32,766 nucleotides of DNA from Burkholderiales bacterium (GTDB taxonomy: Bacteria; Pseudomonadota; Gammaproteobacteria; Burkholderiales; SG8-39): the NCBI GenBank assembly GCA_026417035.1, contig JAOAEA010000024.1, positions 1-32,766 on the forward strand. The letters are read 5' to 3'. The position numbers and the translations under genes were made by a program. Under the pieces are notes generated by a model. The model searched no databases. It had not been told where the DNA came from and worked only from the letters and a program-made list of their open reading frames with translations. Of this stretch, positions 1 to 6,553 are shown one piece after another (the first letter of the stretch is position 1; each line of letters opens with the position of its first letter).

Positions 1-128
1 GCGCCGGGCGTAGCCGCCGGCGCGGGCCCCGGCGCCGCGGGCTCGGGCAGCGGCTCGCCCTGCCGCGCCGCGGCCTTGCGCCGCGACCAGCGCGCGAGGA
101 ACGCGTCGTCTCCCGCCTCGTCGCTCAT
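1..128 (-). CDS. DUF3306 domain protein, N-terminal part (runs off the left edge)
   Basis: The reading frame starts at an ATG at 128 on the minus strand and continues off the window, giving about 42 residues that begin [18 protein letters not shown] and then become rich in Ala, Pro and Glu. The early FLxRWSRRK block is the hallmark I associate with DUF3306 proteins, small uncharacterised proteins encoded beside DUF3305 and formate dehydrogenase accessory genes. The ATG overlaps the stop codon of the upstream DUF3305 gene in an ATGA arrangement, so the two are probably translationally coupled. The function is unknown. Assignment rests on a short N-terminus and on the neighbour. Confidence 0.7.
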   Translation of the reverse strand, partial: MSDEAGDDAFLARWSRRKAAARQGEPLPEPAAPGPAPAATPG

Positions 129-598
129 CCTTCGCCCTCGCGTCGCGCGCCCTTGAACGACGGTGGCCGCGCGCGCTTCTTCGGCTCCGGCTTCAGGTGC
201 GCGTCGGTGAACTCGGCGAGCCACGCGGCGGCCTCGCGCGGCATCGGCACGTTGTCCACCTGCTCGCCGCCGTCCAGCATGCGCCCCGCTTCGTGGTAGG
301 ACGCGGTGACGATCTTGGGCACGCCCTGCCCCTCCTCGAGCCGCCACATCACGAAGACCACCGGGCTGCCCGAGGAGAGGTTCAGGTAATAGCCCTCCGC
401 CTCGTCGCGATAGAGCTCGATGGCGAACCCCGGCCAGAGCCATTGAGCGCTGGCGCCGTCGTCGCGCAGCAGGCGCGGCTCGCCCGGCGCGCCGTCCCAG
501 GGGACGACGTCCGCGACGCGCCACGCCTCGCTCTGCCAGCGGTTGGCGAGCACGCGCCGCTCCATGACCACGGCGACCGGCAGGCGCGCGGCGCTCAC
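125..598 (-). CDS. DUF3305 domain protein
   Basis: About 157 residues. I chose the GTG at 598 because a GGAG sits 7 bases upstream and the protein then begins just before the conserved [10 protein letters not shown] / [10 protein letters not shown] block typical of DUF3305. An ATG further upstream (694) would add residues that do not look conserved. The family has no assigned biochemical function; it is known from its constant association with DUF3306 and with formate dehydrogenase and molybdenum-cofactor genes in betaproteobacteria. That fits here: it is transcribed divergently from moaA-fdhD-mobA-moeA and overlaps the DUF3306 gene by 4 bases. No signal peptide or membrane segment is evident, so it is probably cytoplasmic. 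An accessory or maturation role for formate dehydrogenase is inference. Confidence 0.8.
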   Translation of the reverse strand: MSAARLPVAVVMERRVLANRWQSEAWRVADVVPWDGAPGEPRLLRDDGASAQWLWPGFAIELYRDEAEGYYLNLSSGSPVVFVMWRLEEGQGVPKIVTASYHEAGRMLDGGEQVDNVPMPREAAAWLAEFTDAHLKPEPKKRARPPSFKGARREGEG

Positions 599-618
599 CG
601 CCGCGCTCCGATCCCGCG

Positions 619-648
619 TTGTCCCTGCGGAAATTCTCTTGCTACCAT
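619..648 (+). promoter_or_regulatory. Candidate sigma-70 promoter for moaA
   Basis: TTGTCC (619-624) and TACCAT (643-648) are each 4/6 matches to the -35 and -10 consensus, separated by 18 bases, in a local dip in GC content between the divergent DUF3305 and moaA genes. The predicted transcript would have a leader of about 45 bases before the moaA ATG. This is a visual match only. Confidence 0.35.
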
Positions 649-670
649 GACCGTCCGAACCCGCGATGTT

Positions 671-685
671 GCCCGCCGGGCGGGC
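671..685. other. GC-rich palindrome in the moaA leader
   Basis: GCCCGCC (671-677) and GGCGGGC (679-685) form perfect 7-base arms around one base, 14 bases before the moaA start codon. It could fold as a short hairpin limiting ribosome access or be an operator. In DNA this GC-rich, a chance palindrome is quite possible. Confidence 0.3.
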
Positions 686-699
686 GCCGATCAAGTGCC

Positions 700-1779
700 A
701 TGACCGACCGAATCATCCCGATCGTCGACGGACGCAGCGCCCGGCCGATCCCCGCCGCGCGGCCGCGGCCCGCCGGGCCGCTGCGCGACGCCCTCGGGCG
801 GGGCTTGCGCGACCTGCGCATCTCGGTGACCGACCGGTGCAACTTCCGCTGTACCTACTGCATGCCGAAGGACGTCTTCGGGCCCGACTACCCTTTCCTG
901 CCGCGCGGCGAGGTGCTCACGTTCGAGGAGATCGTGCGGCTCGCGCGCGTCTTCAAGGGGCACGGCATCGAGAAGGTGCGGCTCACCGGCGGCGAGCCGC
1001 TCCTGCGCCGCAACCTCGAGCGGCTCGTCGAGATGCTCGCCGGCCTCGGCGGCCTCGATCTCACGCTCACGACGAACGGCTCGCTGCTCGCGCGCAAGGC
1101 GCGCGCGCTCGCCGACGCGGGGCTCAACCGTGTGACCGTGAGCCTCGACGCGCTCGATGATCCCACGTTCAAGGCCATGAACGACGTGGACTTCCCGGTC
1201 GCGAAGGTCCTCGAGGGCATCGCCGCCGCGGCGGAGGCCGGCCTCGCGCCGGTCAAGATCAACATGGTCGTGAAGCGCGGCGTGAACGAGCACGCGGTGC
1301 TGCCGATGGCGCGCCACTTCCGCGGCACCGGGCACATCGTGCGCTTCATCGAGTTCATGGACGTCGGCTCGTCGAACGGCTGGCGCATGGATGACGTCGT
1401 GCCCTCGGCGGAGATCCTGCGCACGATCGCCGCCGAAGCGCCGCTGGTGCCTGCCGAGCCGAGCCACGTCGGCGAGGTGGCGGAGCGCTGGCGCTATGCG
1501 GATGGCTCCGGCGAGATCGGCGTGATCTCGTCGGTGACCCGGGCGTTTTGCCGCGGCTGCAACCGCGCGCGCATCTCCACGGAGGGCCGTCTCTACACCT
1601 GCCTCTTCGCCGACTCGGGCTACGACCTGCGCGCGCTCGTGCGCGGCGGCGCCGGCGACGCGGAGATCAGCGAGGCGATCGCGCGGATCTGGAGCGTGCG
1701 CGCCGACCGCTACTCCGAGATCCGCACCGCCGAGACCGCGCGGCAGCGCAAGGTCGAGATGTCGTATATCGGCGGCTGA
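700..1779 (+). CDS. moaA: GTP 3',8-cyclase MoaA (molybdenum cofactor biosynthesis)
   Basis: This radical-SAM enzyme carries out the first step of molybdopterin synthesis, converting GTP to 3',8-cyclo-dihydro-GTP for MoaC. The 359-residue product has the usual family length. It shows the N-terminal cluster motif C47-x3-C51-x2-C54 (within [11 protein letters not shown]), LTGGEPLLR shortly after, and the C-terminal second-cluster motif C284-x2-C287-x13-C301, which binds the cluster that contacts GTP. It ends in the conserved Gly-Gly tail (SYIGG). The ATG at 700 is chosen because the frame upstream (open to 619) encodes nothing MoaA-like; no strong Shine-Dalgarno is visible. It is the first gene of a rightward block with fdhD, mobA and moeA, so its likely role is cofactor supply for a formate dehydrogenase. 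A heptamer repeat array begins two bases after its stop codon. Confidence 0.97.
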   Translation: MTDRIIPIVDGRSARPIPAARPRPAGPLRDALGRGLRDLRISVTDRCNFRCTYCMPKDVFGPDYPFLPRGEVLTFEEIVRLARVFKGHGIEKVRLTGGEPLLRRNLERLVEMLAGLGGLDLTLTTNGSLLARKARALADAGLNRVTVSLDALDDPTFKAMNDVDFPVAKVLEGIAAAAEAGLAPVKINMVVKRGVNEHAVLPMARHFRGTGHIVRFIEFMDVGSSNGWRMDDVVPSAEILRTIAAEAPLVPAEPSHVGEVAERWRYADGSGEIGVISSVTRAFCRGCNRARISTEGRLYTCLFADSGYDLRALVRGGAGDAEISEAIARIWSVRADRYSEIRTAETARQRKVEMSYIGG

Positions 1780-1781
1780 TC

Positions 1782-1823
1782 AGAGGACAGAAGACGGAGG
1801 ACAGAGGACAGAGGACAGAAGCG
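1782..1823 (+). repeat. Tandem heptamer array, unit AGARGAC (6 units)
   Basis: Six consecutive 7-base units fill 1782-1823: AGAGGAC, AGAAGAC, GGAGGAC, AGAGGAC, AGAGGAC and a decayed AGAAGCG. The array starts two bases after the moaA stop. The same unit recurs at 2799-2826, 6514-6527 and 23224-23258. The remaining 67 bases to fdhD hold a small perfect hairpin (CGCCGG, AGGA loop, CCGGCG) and nothing else I recognise. Function unknown. Confidence 0.85.
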
Positions 1824-1890
1824 CGGCGGCGCACGCCGGAGGACCGGCGGACGCGCCCTGCGGTCCAACGGCCGTCTGCGCCGATCCCCG

Positions 1891-2730
1891 ATGCCCAGAC
1901 CGCTCCTCACCCACGCCGGCCGGCCGGCGACTTTCGACGTCGAGGCCATCAACGAGCGCGGCGAGTGCGTCCCGACGCCCATCGCCGGCGAGCATCCGCT
2001 CACGCTGTACGTGGACAAGCGCGAGGTGGTGACGCTGATGACCCTCGGCCAGGCGCCCGAGGCGCTCGCCATCGGCTACCTGCGCAACCAGCGCCTGGTG
2101 CGCTCGCTCGACGAGATCGCCGCGGTGCAGGTGGACTGGGAGACCGACTCGGTCGCCGTGACCACGCGCAAGGGCATCAAGGGCCTCGGCAGGAGGATGG
2201 GGAAGCGCACCGTCACCACCGGCTGCGGCCAGGGCACGGTGTTCGGCGACCTGATGGACGAGATCGAGTCGATCCGCCTGCGCGACGACGTGCGCCTCGC
2301 CGAGGAAACGCTCTACGCCCTGCTCGACGCGATCCGCCACCACGAGACGATCTACAAGGCCGCCGGCGCGGTGCACGGTTGCGCGCTCGCCACGAACGAG
2401 CCGGGCGCGAGCCGCATCCTGACGTTCGTCGAGGACGTGGGGCGGCACAACGCGGTCGACGCGATCGCCGGCCAGATGTGGCTCGAGGACATCGACGGCT
2501 CGGACAAGATCTTCTACACGACCGGCCGGCTCACCTCGGAGATGGTGATCAAGTGCGCGCAGATGGCGATCCCGTTCCTCGTCTCGCGCTCGGGCCTCAC
2601 GCAGATGGGCTGGCGCATCGCGGAGCGGATCGGTATCACGATGATCGGCCGCGCCGTCGGCAAGCACTATCTGCTCTTCACCGGCCGGCACCGCTTCGTG
2701 AAGACCGCGATGCCGACGATGCTCGCGTGA
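1891..2730 (+). CDS. fdhD: Formate dehydrogenase accessory sulfurtransferase FdhD
   Basis: FdhD passes sulfur from the cysteine desulfurase IscS to the bis-molybdopterin guanine dinucleotide cofactor before insertion into formate dehydrogenase. The 279-residue product has the expected length and motifs: HPLTLYVDKREVVTLM near the N-terminus, the AVHGCALA and EDVGRHNAVDAIAG blocks, and the C-terminal TTGRLTSEMVIKCAQM and SRSGLTQMGW blocks. In E. coli FdhD two cysteines form a CxxC pair on the sulfur-transfer loop. Here the loop reads TTGCGQGTVFG, with Cys112 present but Gly at the second position (115), so this is a single-cysteine form. The gene sits between moaA and mobA and is bracketed by inverted heptamer arrays. 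The start at 1891 has no strong Shine-Dalgarno but is the natural N-terminus. Confidence 0.95.
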   Translation: MPRPLLTHAGRPATFDVEAINERGECVPTPIAGEHPLTLYVDKREVVTLMTLGQAPEALAIGYLRNQRLVRSLDEIAAVQVDWETDSVAVTTRKGIKGLGRRMGKRTVTTGCGQGTVFGDLMDEIESIRLRDDVRLAEETLYALLDAIRHHETIYKAAGAVHGCALATNEPGASRILTFVEDVGRHNAVDAIAGQMWLEDIDGSDKIFYTTGRLTSEMVIKCAQMAIPFLVSRSGLTQMGWRIAERIGITMIGRAVGKHYLLFTGRHRFVKTAMPTMLA

Positions 2731-2798
2731 ACCGGGGACCGGCCGCCGGCGACCGACCGCCCGGGGCCTCGCGGCGGCGGCGCCGTTCGTGCTTGTCC

Positions 2799-2826
2799 GT
2801 CATCTGTCCTCTGTCCTCTGTCCTCT
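2799..2826 (-). repeat. Tandem heptamer array, inverted (4 units)
   Basis: Read on the minus strand the units are AGAGGAC three times and then AGATGAC (plus strand GTCATCT at 2799-2805, then GTCCTCT three times to 2826). Orientation is opposite to the array at 1782-1823. The array ends three bases before the mobA start codon and so occupies the place where a ribosome-binding site would be. The rest of the 99-base gap is GC-rich and unremarkable. Confidence 0.85.
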
Positions 2827-2829
2827 GAA

Positions 2830-3429
2830 ATGGACCTCCGCGATCCCGCCCGCATCACCGGCCTCGTCCTCGCCGGCGGCCAGGGCCGGCGCATGGGCGG
2901 CGTGGACAAGGGCCTCGCGCCGCTGCGCGGCCGGCCGATGATCGCGTGGGTGCTCGAGCGCTTCGCGCCGCAGGTGGACGAGGTGCTCGTCAACGCGAAC
3001 CAGAACCGCGCCGAATACGAGGCGTTCGGCCACCGCGTCGTGGGCGACGAGATCGGCGGGTTCGCCGGGCCGCTCGCCGGGTTGCACGCCGGCCTCAGGG
3101 CCGCCGCGCATCCGTTCGTCGCGACGGTGCCGTGCGACTCCCCGTTCCTGCCGCTCGACCTCGTGCAGCGCCTGCTCGAGGCGCTGCGCGCGAACCACGC
3201 CGACGTCGCCGTGGCGAAGACCGGCGACCAGCCGCACCCGGTCTTCGCGCTGGTGCGCGCCTCGGTGCTCGGGCACCTCACGCACTTCCTCGCGGGCGGC
3301 GGACGCAAGATCGACGCGTGGTATGCGACGCTCAAGGCGGTCGAAGTGCCCTTCGACGACCAGCCGGACGCCTTCTCCAACATCAACACCCGCGACGAGC
3401 TCGCCGCCTTCGAGAGCGGCAGAGCGTGA
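2830..3429 (+). CDS. mobA: Molybdenum cofactor guanylyltransferase MobA
   Basis: MobA transfers GMP from GTP to molybdenum-molybdopterin, giving the guanine dinucleotide cofactor used by formate dehydrogenases of the DMSO-reductase family. The 199-residue protein shows the nucleotide-binding signature LAGGQGRRMGGVDKGL at about residues 14-29, the GPLAGLHAGL block, and VPCDSPFLPLD near residue 100, whose Asp is the usual metal/GTP ligand. It ends with the typical NINTRDEL motif. The ATG at 2830 is the only plausible start, since LAGGQG follows directly. No Shine-Dalgarno precedes it, because the upstream bases belong to the inverted heptamer array (TCCTCTGAA before the ATG). It follows fdhD on the same strand and completes the bis-MGD branch of the pathway. 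Confidence 0.95.
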   Translation: MDLRDPARITGLVLAGGQGRRMGGVDKGLAPLRGRPMIAWVLERFAPQVDEVLVNANQNRAEYEAFGHRVVGDEIGGFAGPLAGLHAGLRAAAHPFVATVPCDSPFLPLDLVQRLLEALRANHADVAVAKTGDQPHPVFALVRASVLGHLTHFLAGGGRKIDAWYATLKAVEVPFDDQPDAFSNINTRDELAAFESGRA

Positions 3430-3501
3430 GCGCGCGCGGGCGCGCGCCCGGCGCGCCACGACGGGAGCCGGGATGCGCGGGCGGCGCCGGCGGCCCCTGC
3501 G

Positions 3502-3507
3502 TATAAA
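3502..3507 (+). promoter_or_regulatory. Candidate -10 box for moeA
   Basis: TATAAA inside GTATAAAATC stands out as the only AT-rich run in the 117-base gap between mobA and moeA and lies about 40 bases before the moeA ATG. No convincing -35 hexamer is seen. It suggests moeA can be transcribed independently of mobA. Confidence 0.35.
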
Positions 3508-3546
3508 ATCGGCGGCGATCCGCGAACCCTGCACGATCCGCCCGGC

Positions 3547-4812
3547 ATGAACGCCCTCGAGAGAATCGCCAGCTGCATGGACGGCTACGACCCGAACGCG
3601 CTGCCGGTCGAGCGCGCGCGCGGCGTGATCCGATCGTTCCTCGCGCCGGTCACGGCGAACGAGCGCGTCGCCGTGCGCGACGCGCTCGGCCGCGTGCTCG
3701 GCGAGGACGTCGTCTCGACCGTGAACGTCCCCGCCCACGACAACTCGGCGATGGACGGCTGGGCGGTGCGCTTCGCCGACCTCGACCCGCGGGGGACGAC
3801 GCGGCTCGCCATCGCCGGCAGCGCCTTCGCCGGCCGCGGCTTCACGGGCGCGCTCGGCCCCGGGCAGTGCGTGCGCGTGATGACCGGCGCCGTGATGCCC
3901 GAAGGCGCGGACACCGTGGTCATCCAGGAGGACGCGCGCGTCGAAGGCGACGCGGTGCTCGTCCCGCCCGGCCAGAAGCAGGGTCAGAACCGGCGCCTCG
4001 CCGGCGAGGACCTCGCCCTCGGCCGTGTCGTGCTGCGCGCCGGACAGCCGGTGCGTCCCGCCGAGCTCGGGCTCCTCGCCTCGCTCGGGCTCGGCGAGGT
4101 GAGCGTGCGCCGCCGGCTGCGCGTCGCGTTCTTCTCGACCGGCGACGAGCTCGCGTCGGTCGGGCAGCCGCTCGCGCCGGGCGAGGTGTACGACTCCAAC
4201 CGCTACACGCTGCACGGCATGCTCGCGCGCCTCGGCGCCGAGCTGCTCGACATGGGCGTCGTGCGCGACGAACCCGGCGCCCTCGAAGCGGCCCTCGCGA
4301 CCGCGGCGGCGAACGCCGACGCCGTCATCACGAGCGGCGGCGTGTCGGTGGGCGAGGCCGACTTCACGCGCGAGATCCTCGCGCGGCTCGGCGAGGTCGT
4401 CTTCTGGAAGATCGCGATGCGCCCGGGACGGCCGATGGCCTTCGGCCGCATCGGCAACGCGACCTTCTTCGGGCTGCCGGGCAACCCGGTCGCGGTGATG
4501 GTCACCTTCTACGGCTTCGTGCGCGAGGCGCTGCTCGCGCTCTCGGGCCGCACGGACGATCTCGCCCTTCCGGCCTTCCGCGTGCCGTGCGAGGCGCCGC
4601 TGCGCAAAAGACCCGGGCGCACCGAGTTCCAGCGCGGCGTCCTCGCGCGCGACGCGAGTGGCGCATGGCGCGTGCGGCTCACCGGCAACCAGGGCTCGGG
4701 CGTGCTGCGCTCGATGTCGGAGGCGAACTGCTTCATCGTGCTCGAGCACGAGCGCGGCGACGTGGCCGCCGGCGAGCTCGTCACGGTGCAGCCGTTCGAG
4801 GGATTGGTCTAG
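3547..4812 (+). CDS. moeA: Molybdopterin molybdenumtransferase MoeA
   Basis: MoeA inserts molybdate into adenylated molybdopterin. The 421-residue product has the normal length and the family's landmarks in order: VPAHDNSAMDGWAV near residue 60, the GQCVRVMTGAVMPEGADTVV block near residue 105, then in the MogA-like core STGDEL and YDSNRYTL, TSGGVSVGEADF, MRPGRPMAFG and FFGLPGNPVAVMV. The C-terminal beta-barrel domain carries EFQRGVL and GNQGSGVLRSM. The start ATG at 3547 agrees with the usual N-terminus. It is followed after 70 bases by a helix-turn-helix/PBP-like regulator, a combination known from molybdenum-cofactor loci. With moaA, fdhD and mobA it forms a cofactor set; moaC, moaDE and mogA are not in the window. 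Confidence 0.96.
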   Translation: MNALERIASCMDGYDPNALPVERARGVIRSFLAPVTANERVAVRDALGRVLGEDVVSTVNVPAHDNSAMDGWAVRFADLDPRGTTRLAIAGSAFAGRGFTGALGPGQCVRVMTGAVMPEGADTVVIQEDARVEGDAVLVPPGQKQGQNRRLAGEDLALGRVVLRAGQPVRPAELGLLASLGLGEVSVRRRLRVAFFSTGDELASVGQPLAPGEVYDSNRYTLHGMLARLGAELLDMGVVRDEPGALEAALATAAANADAVITSGGVSVGEADFTREILARLGEVVFWKIAMRPGRPMAFGRIGNATFFGLPGNPVAVMVTFYGFVREALLALSGRTDDLALPAFRVPCEAPLRKRPGRTEFQRGVLARDASGAWRVRLTGNQGSGVLRSMSEANCFIVLEHERGDVAAGELVTVQPFEGLV

Positions 4813-4819
4813 GGCTCGC

Positions 4820-4834
4820 CACGAAGGCACGAAG
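4820..4834 (+). repeat. Short degenerate repeat CACGAAG (2 units, period 8)
   Basis: CACGAAG occurs at 4820-4826 and again at 4828-4834 in the 70-base gap between moeA and the downstream regulator gene. Repeats of this CACGAAG type, with period 8-9, are a recurring intergenic pattern in bacterial genomes as far as I recall. Only two units are present, so chance cannot be excluded. Confidence 0.4.
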
Positions 4835-4882
4835 CGATGCACGCGAATCCCCTCGCGTCCCCCTCTTCCATCGCCGCCGGCC

Positions 4883-5818
4883 GTGGCTGAGCGGCCGGCG
4901 GGCGAAGCGCCCGAATACCTCACGGCGAAGCAGGCCGCCGCCTATCTCCAGCTCAACGAGAAGAAGCTCTACGAGCTCGCCGCGTCCGGAGAGGTCCCGG
5001 CGACCAGGGCGACCGGCAAGTGGCTCTTCCCGCGACGCCTGCTCGACGAGTGGCTGCTCGAGGGCGCGCATGGCGGCGCGCTCGCCGACCGCCTGGTCCT
5101 CGCCGGCGCCGACGATCCGCTGCTCGCCGCCGTCGTCGCGACCCTCGCCGCCGATCTCGGCGGCCAGGCGCTCGTCGCGTACTCCCCGACCGGCACCCGG
5201 CTCGGCCTGGCCCTCCTTGCCGCGCGCCGGGCCAGCGCCGCCGCCATCCACTGGGGTCCGGTCGAGGCGAGCCGCGGCGCGCACGCACAGCTTCTGCGCG
5301 AGCATCCGGCGGGCCGCGGCTGGGCGATCGTGCGCATGGCGAACCGCGCGCAGGGCGTGATCCTCGGCCGCGCCGTCGCCGGAGCGCAGACCCTCGGCGC
5401 GCTCGCGGCGCGCGAAGTCCGCTGGGCGATGCGCCCGCCGGGATCGGGCTCGCAGCACTACCTCGAGAGCGCGCTGCGCGAGGCGGGCGTCCCGGCCGCG
5501 GCGCTCCCGGCACATGCCGTCGTGGCCTCGGCGCGCGAGGCCGCCGCGCTCGTCGCGCGCGGCGAGGCCGACTGCGCGCCGGGGCCGGCGAGCGCCGCGG
5601 CCGAGCTCGGGCTCGCGTTCCTGCCGCTCGGCTGGGAGGCGTTCGACTTCGTCGTGCCGCGCCCGGTGTTCTTCCGCAGCCTCTTCCACCGCCTGCTCGA
5701 CGCGTTGCGCGCCGAGCGCGCGCGCGCGCTCGCCGGCCGCCTCGGCGGCTACGACCTCTCCGAGCTCGGCCGCGTCGTGGCCGCGCCGGAGAGCGGCGGC
5801 GCGTGGGGCGCGCCGTGA
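4883..5818 (+). CDS. Helix-turn-helix regulator with PBP-like ligand-binding domain
   Basis: About 311 residues from the GTG at 4883, the only start codon in frame between the moeA stop and the conserved region; no Shine-Dalgarno is obvious. Residues 10-60 form an excisionase/MerR-like DNA-binding domain: YLTAKQAAAYLQLNEKKLYE, then a wing ending GKWLFPRRLLDEWL. The remainder, from about residue 70, resembles the PBP-like periplasmic-binding-protein fold (LVLAGADDPLL, AIHWGP, RPPGSGSQHYLE, GLAFLPLGWEAFDFV). That domain is also found fused to, or encoded beside, MoeA proteins. The context suggests a cytoplasmic regulator sensing molybdate or a cofactor intermediate. The ligand is inference: the fold indicates small-ligand binding but does not identify it. 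Confidence 0.8.
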   Translation: MAERPAGEAPEYLTAKQAAAYLQLNEKKLYELAASGEVPATRATGKWLFPRRLLDEWLLEGAHGGALADRLVLAGADDPLLAAVVATLAADLGGQALVAYSPTGTRLGLALLAARRASAAAIHWGPVEASRGAHAQLLREHPAGRGWAIVRMANRAQGVILGRAVAGAQTLGALAAREVRWAMRPPGSGSQHYLESALREAGVPAAALPAHAVVASAREAAALVARGEADCAPGPASAAAELGLAFLPLGWEAFDFVVPRPVFFRSLFHRLLDALRAERARALAGRLGGYDLSELGRVVAAPESGGAWGAP

Positions 5819-5922
5819 ACGAAGTCAAGCCATCCCCACCGTTGCAAGCTAACATCGCGCCTGAAAGCGAGCGCGCCGGCCGGCACGGCGCCTCGAGAAG
5901 AACGACGACTCCCGAGGACGCC

Positions 5923-6441
5923 ATGGACATCAAGCCGTTCATCCGCCTGATCCCCGACTTCCCGCGGCCGGGCGTGACCTACCACGACATCACGACGCTG
6001 CTCAAGGACCGCGCCGGTTTCCGCGCGACCATCGACGCGCTCGCCGCGCGCTTCAGGGGGCGGCCGCTGGACAAGGTGGCCGCGGTCGAGTGGCGCGGCT
6101 TCGTGTTCGGCGCCGCGCTCGCCGACCGCCTCGGCGCGGGCTTCGTGCCGGTGCGCCGGCTCGGCAAGCTCCCCGCGCAGACCGTGAGCCGCGAGTACCA
6201 GTTCGAGCACGTCGGCGAGCGCATCGAGATGCAGGTGGACGCGGTGGCGGCGGGCGAAGCGGTCGTCGTCGTGAACGACGTGCTCGCGAGCGGCGAGAGC
6301 ACCGCGGCCGCCATCGCGCTGCTGCGCGAGCTGGGCGCGAACGTGGTGGAAGCGGCGTTCCTCGCCGAGATCGCCGGGACGGCGGGACGCCGCCGCGTCG
6401 AGTCGCTCGGCGTGCCGGTGTTCGCGCTCGCGGCCTTCTGA
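5923..6441 (+). CDS. apt: Adenine phosphoribosyltransferase-like protein
   Basis: Apt salvages adenine to AMP using PRPP. The 172-residue length, the N-terminal IPDFPRPGVTYHDITTLL block, RGFVFGAALADRLGAGFVPV and KLPAQTVSREYQFE all match the family. The ATG at 5923 follows a GAGGA by four bases. Two core motifs deviate from what I expect: the usual (I/V)E(S/A)RGF reads VEWRGF, and the PRPP-binding motif, usually VDDLLATGGT, reads VNDVLASGES at about residues 117-126, with Asn118 replacing the first acidic residue and Glu125/Ser126 replacing Gly/Gly-Thr. The protein could therefore be a divergent Apt, a paralogue with another base preference, or a regulatory derivative. It faces the membrane/spermidine-synthase-like gene tail to tail. 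Confidence 0.85.
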   Translation: MDIKPFIRLIPDFPRPGVTYHDITTLLKDRAGFRATIDALAARFRGRPLDKVAAVEWRGFVFGAALADRLGAGFVPVRRLGKLPAQTVSREYQFEHVGERIEMQVDAVAAGEAVVVVNDVLASGESTAAAIALLRELGANVVEAAFLAEIAGTAGRRRVESLGVPVFALAAF

Positions 6442-6470
6442 GCCGCCTGCGGCACACACGCGACCGCGCC

Positions 6471-6499
6471 GCCGGCGCGCCAGAGGACGTCGCGCCGGC
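6471..6499. terminator. GC-rich hairpin between convergent genes
   Basis: GCCGGCGCG (6471-6479) and CGCGCCGGC (6491-6499) are perfect 9-base arms around an 11-base loop, placed 29 bases after the apt stop and before the end of the convergent downstream gene. No T-run follows, so it is not a textbook intrinsic terminator but could slow transcription from either side. The loop contains one AGAGGAC heptamer (6482-6488). Confidence 0.45.
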
Positions 6500-6513
6500 A
6501 GGCCCGCGGCTCG

Positions 6514-6527
6514 GCCCTCTGTCCTCT
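6514..6527 (-). repeat. Remnant heptamer array, inverted (2 units)
   Basis: Plus strand GCCCTCT (6514-6520) then GTCCTCT (6521-6527), i.e. AGAGGAC and AGAGGGC on the minus strand. It lies 15 bases after the hairpin whose loop carries the same unit in the opposite orientation. It is a shorter, more decayed member of the family seen at 1782, 2799 and 23224. Confidence 0.6.
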
Positions 6528-6553
6528 CTACTCGGCCTTCCGCCCTCGGAAGC

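Noticed and set aside
619-699. Upstream extension of moaA from 619
   Set aside because: The extra 27 codons encode sequence unlike MoaA, and the promoter-like elements fall inside it.
1782-2826. fdhD segment as an insertion sequence with terminal inverted repeats
   Set aside because: No transposase and no visible target duplication; the arrays are internally tandem and recur elsewhere without any element between them.
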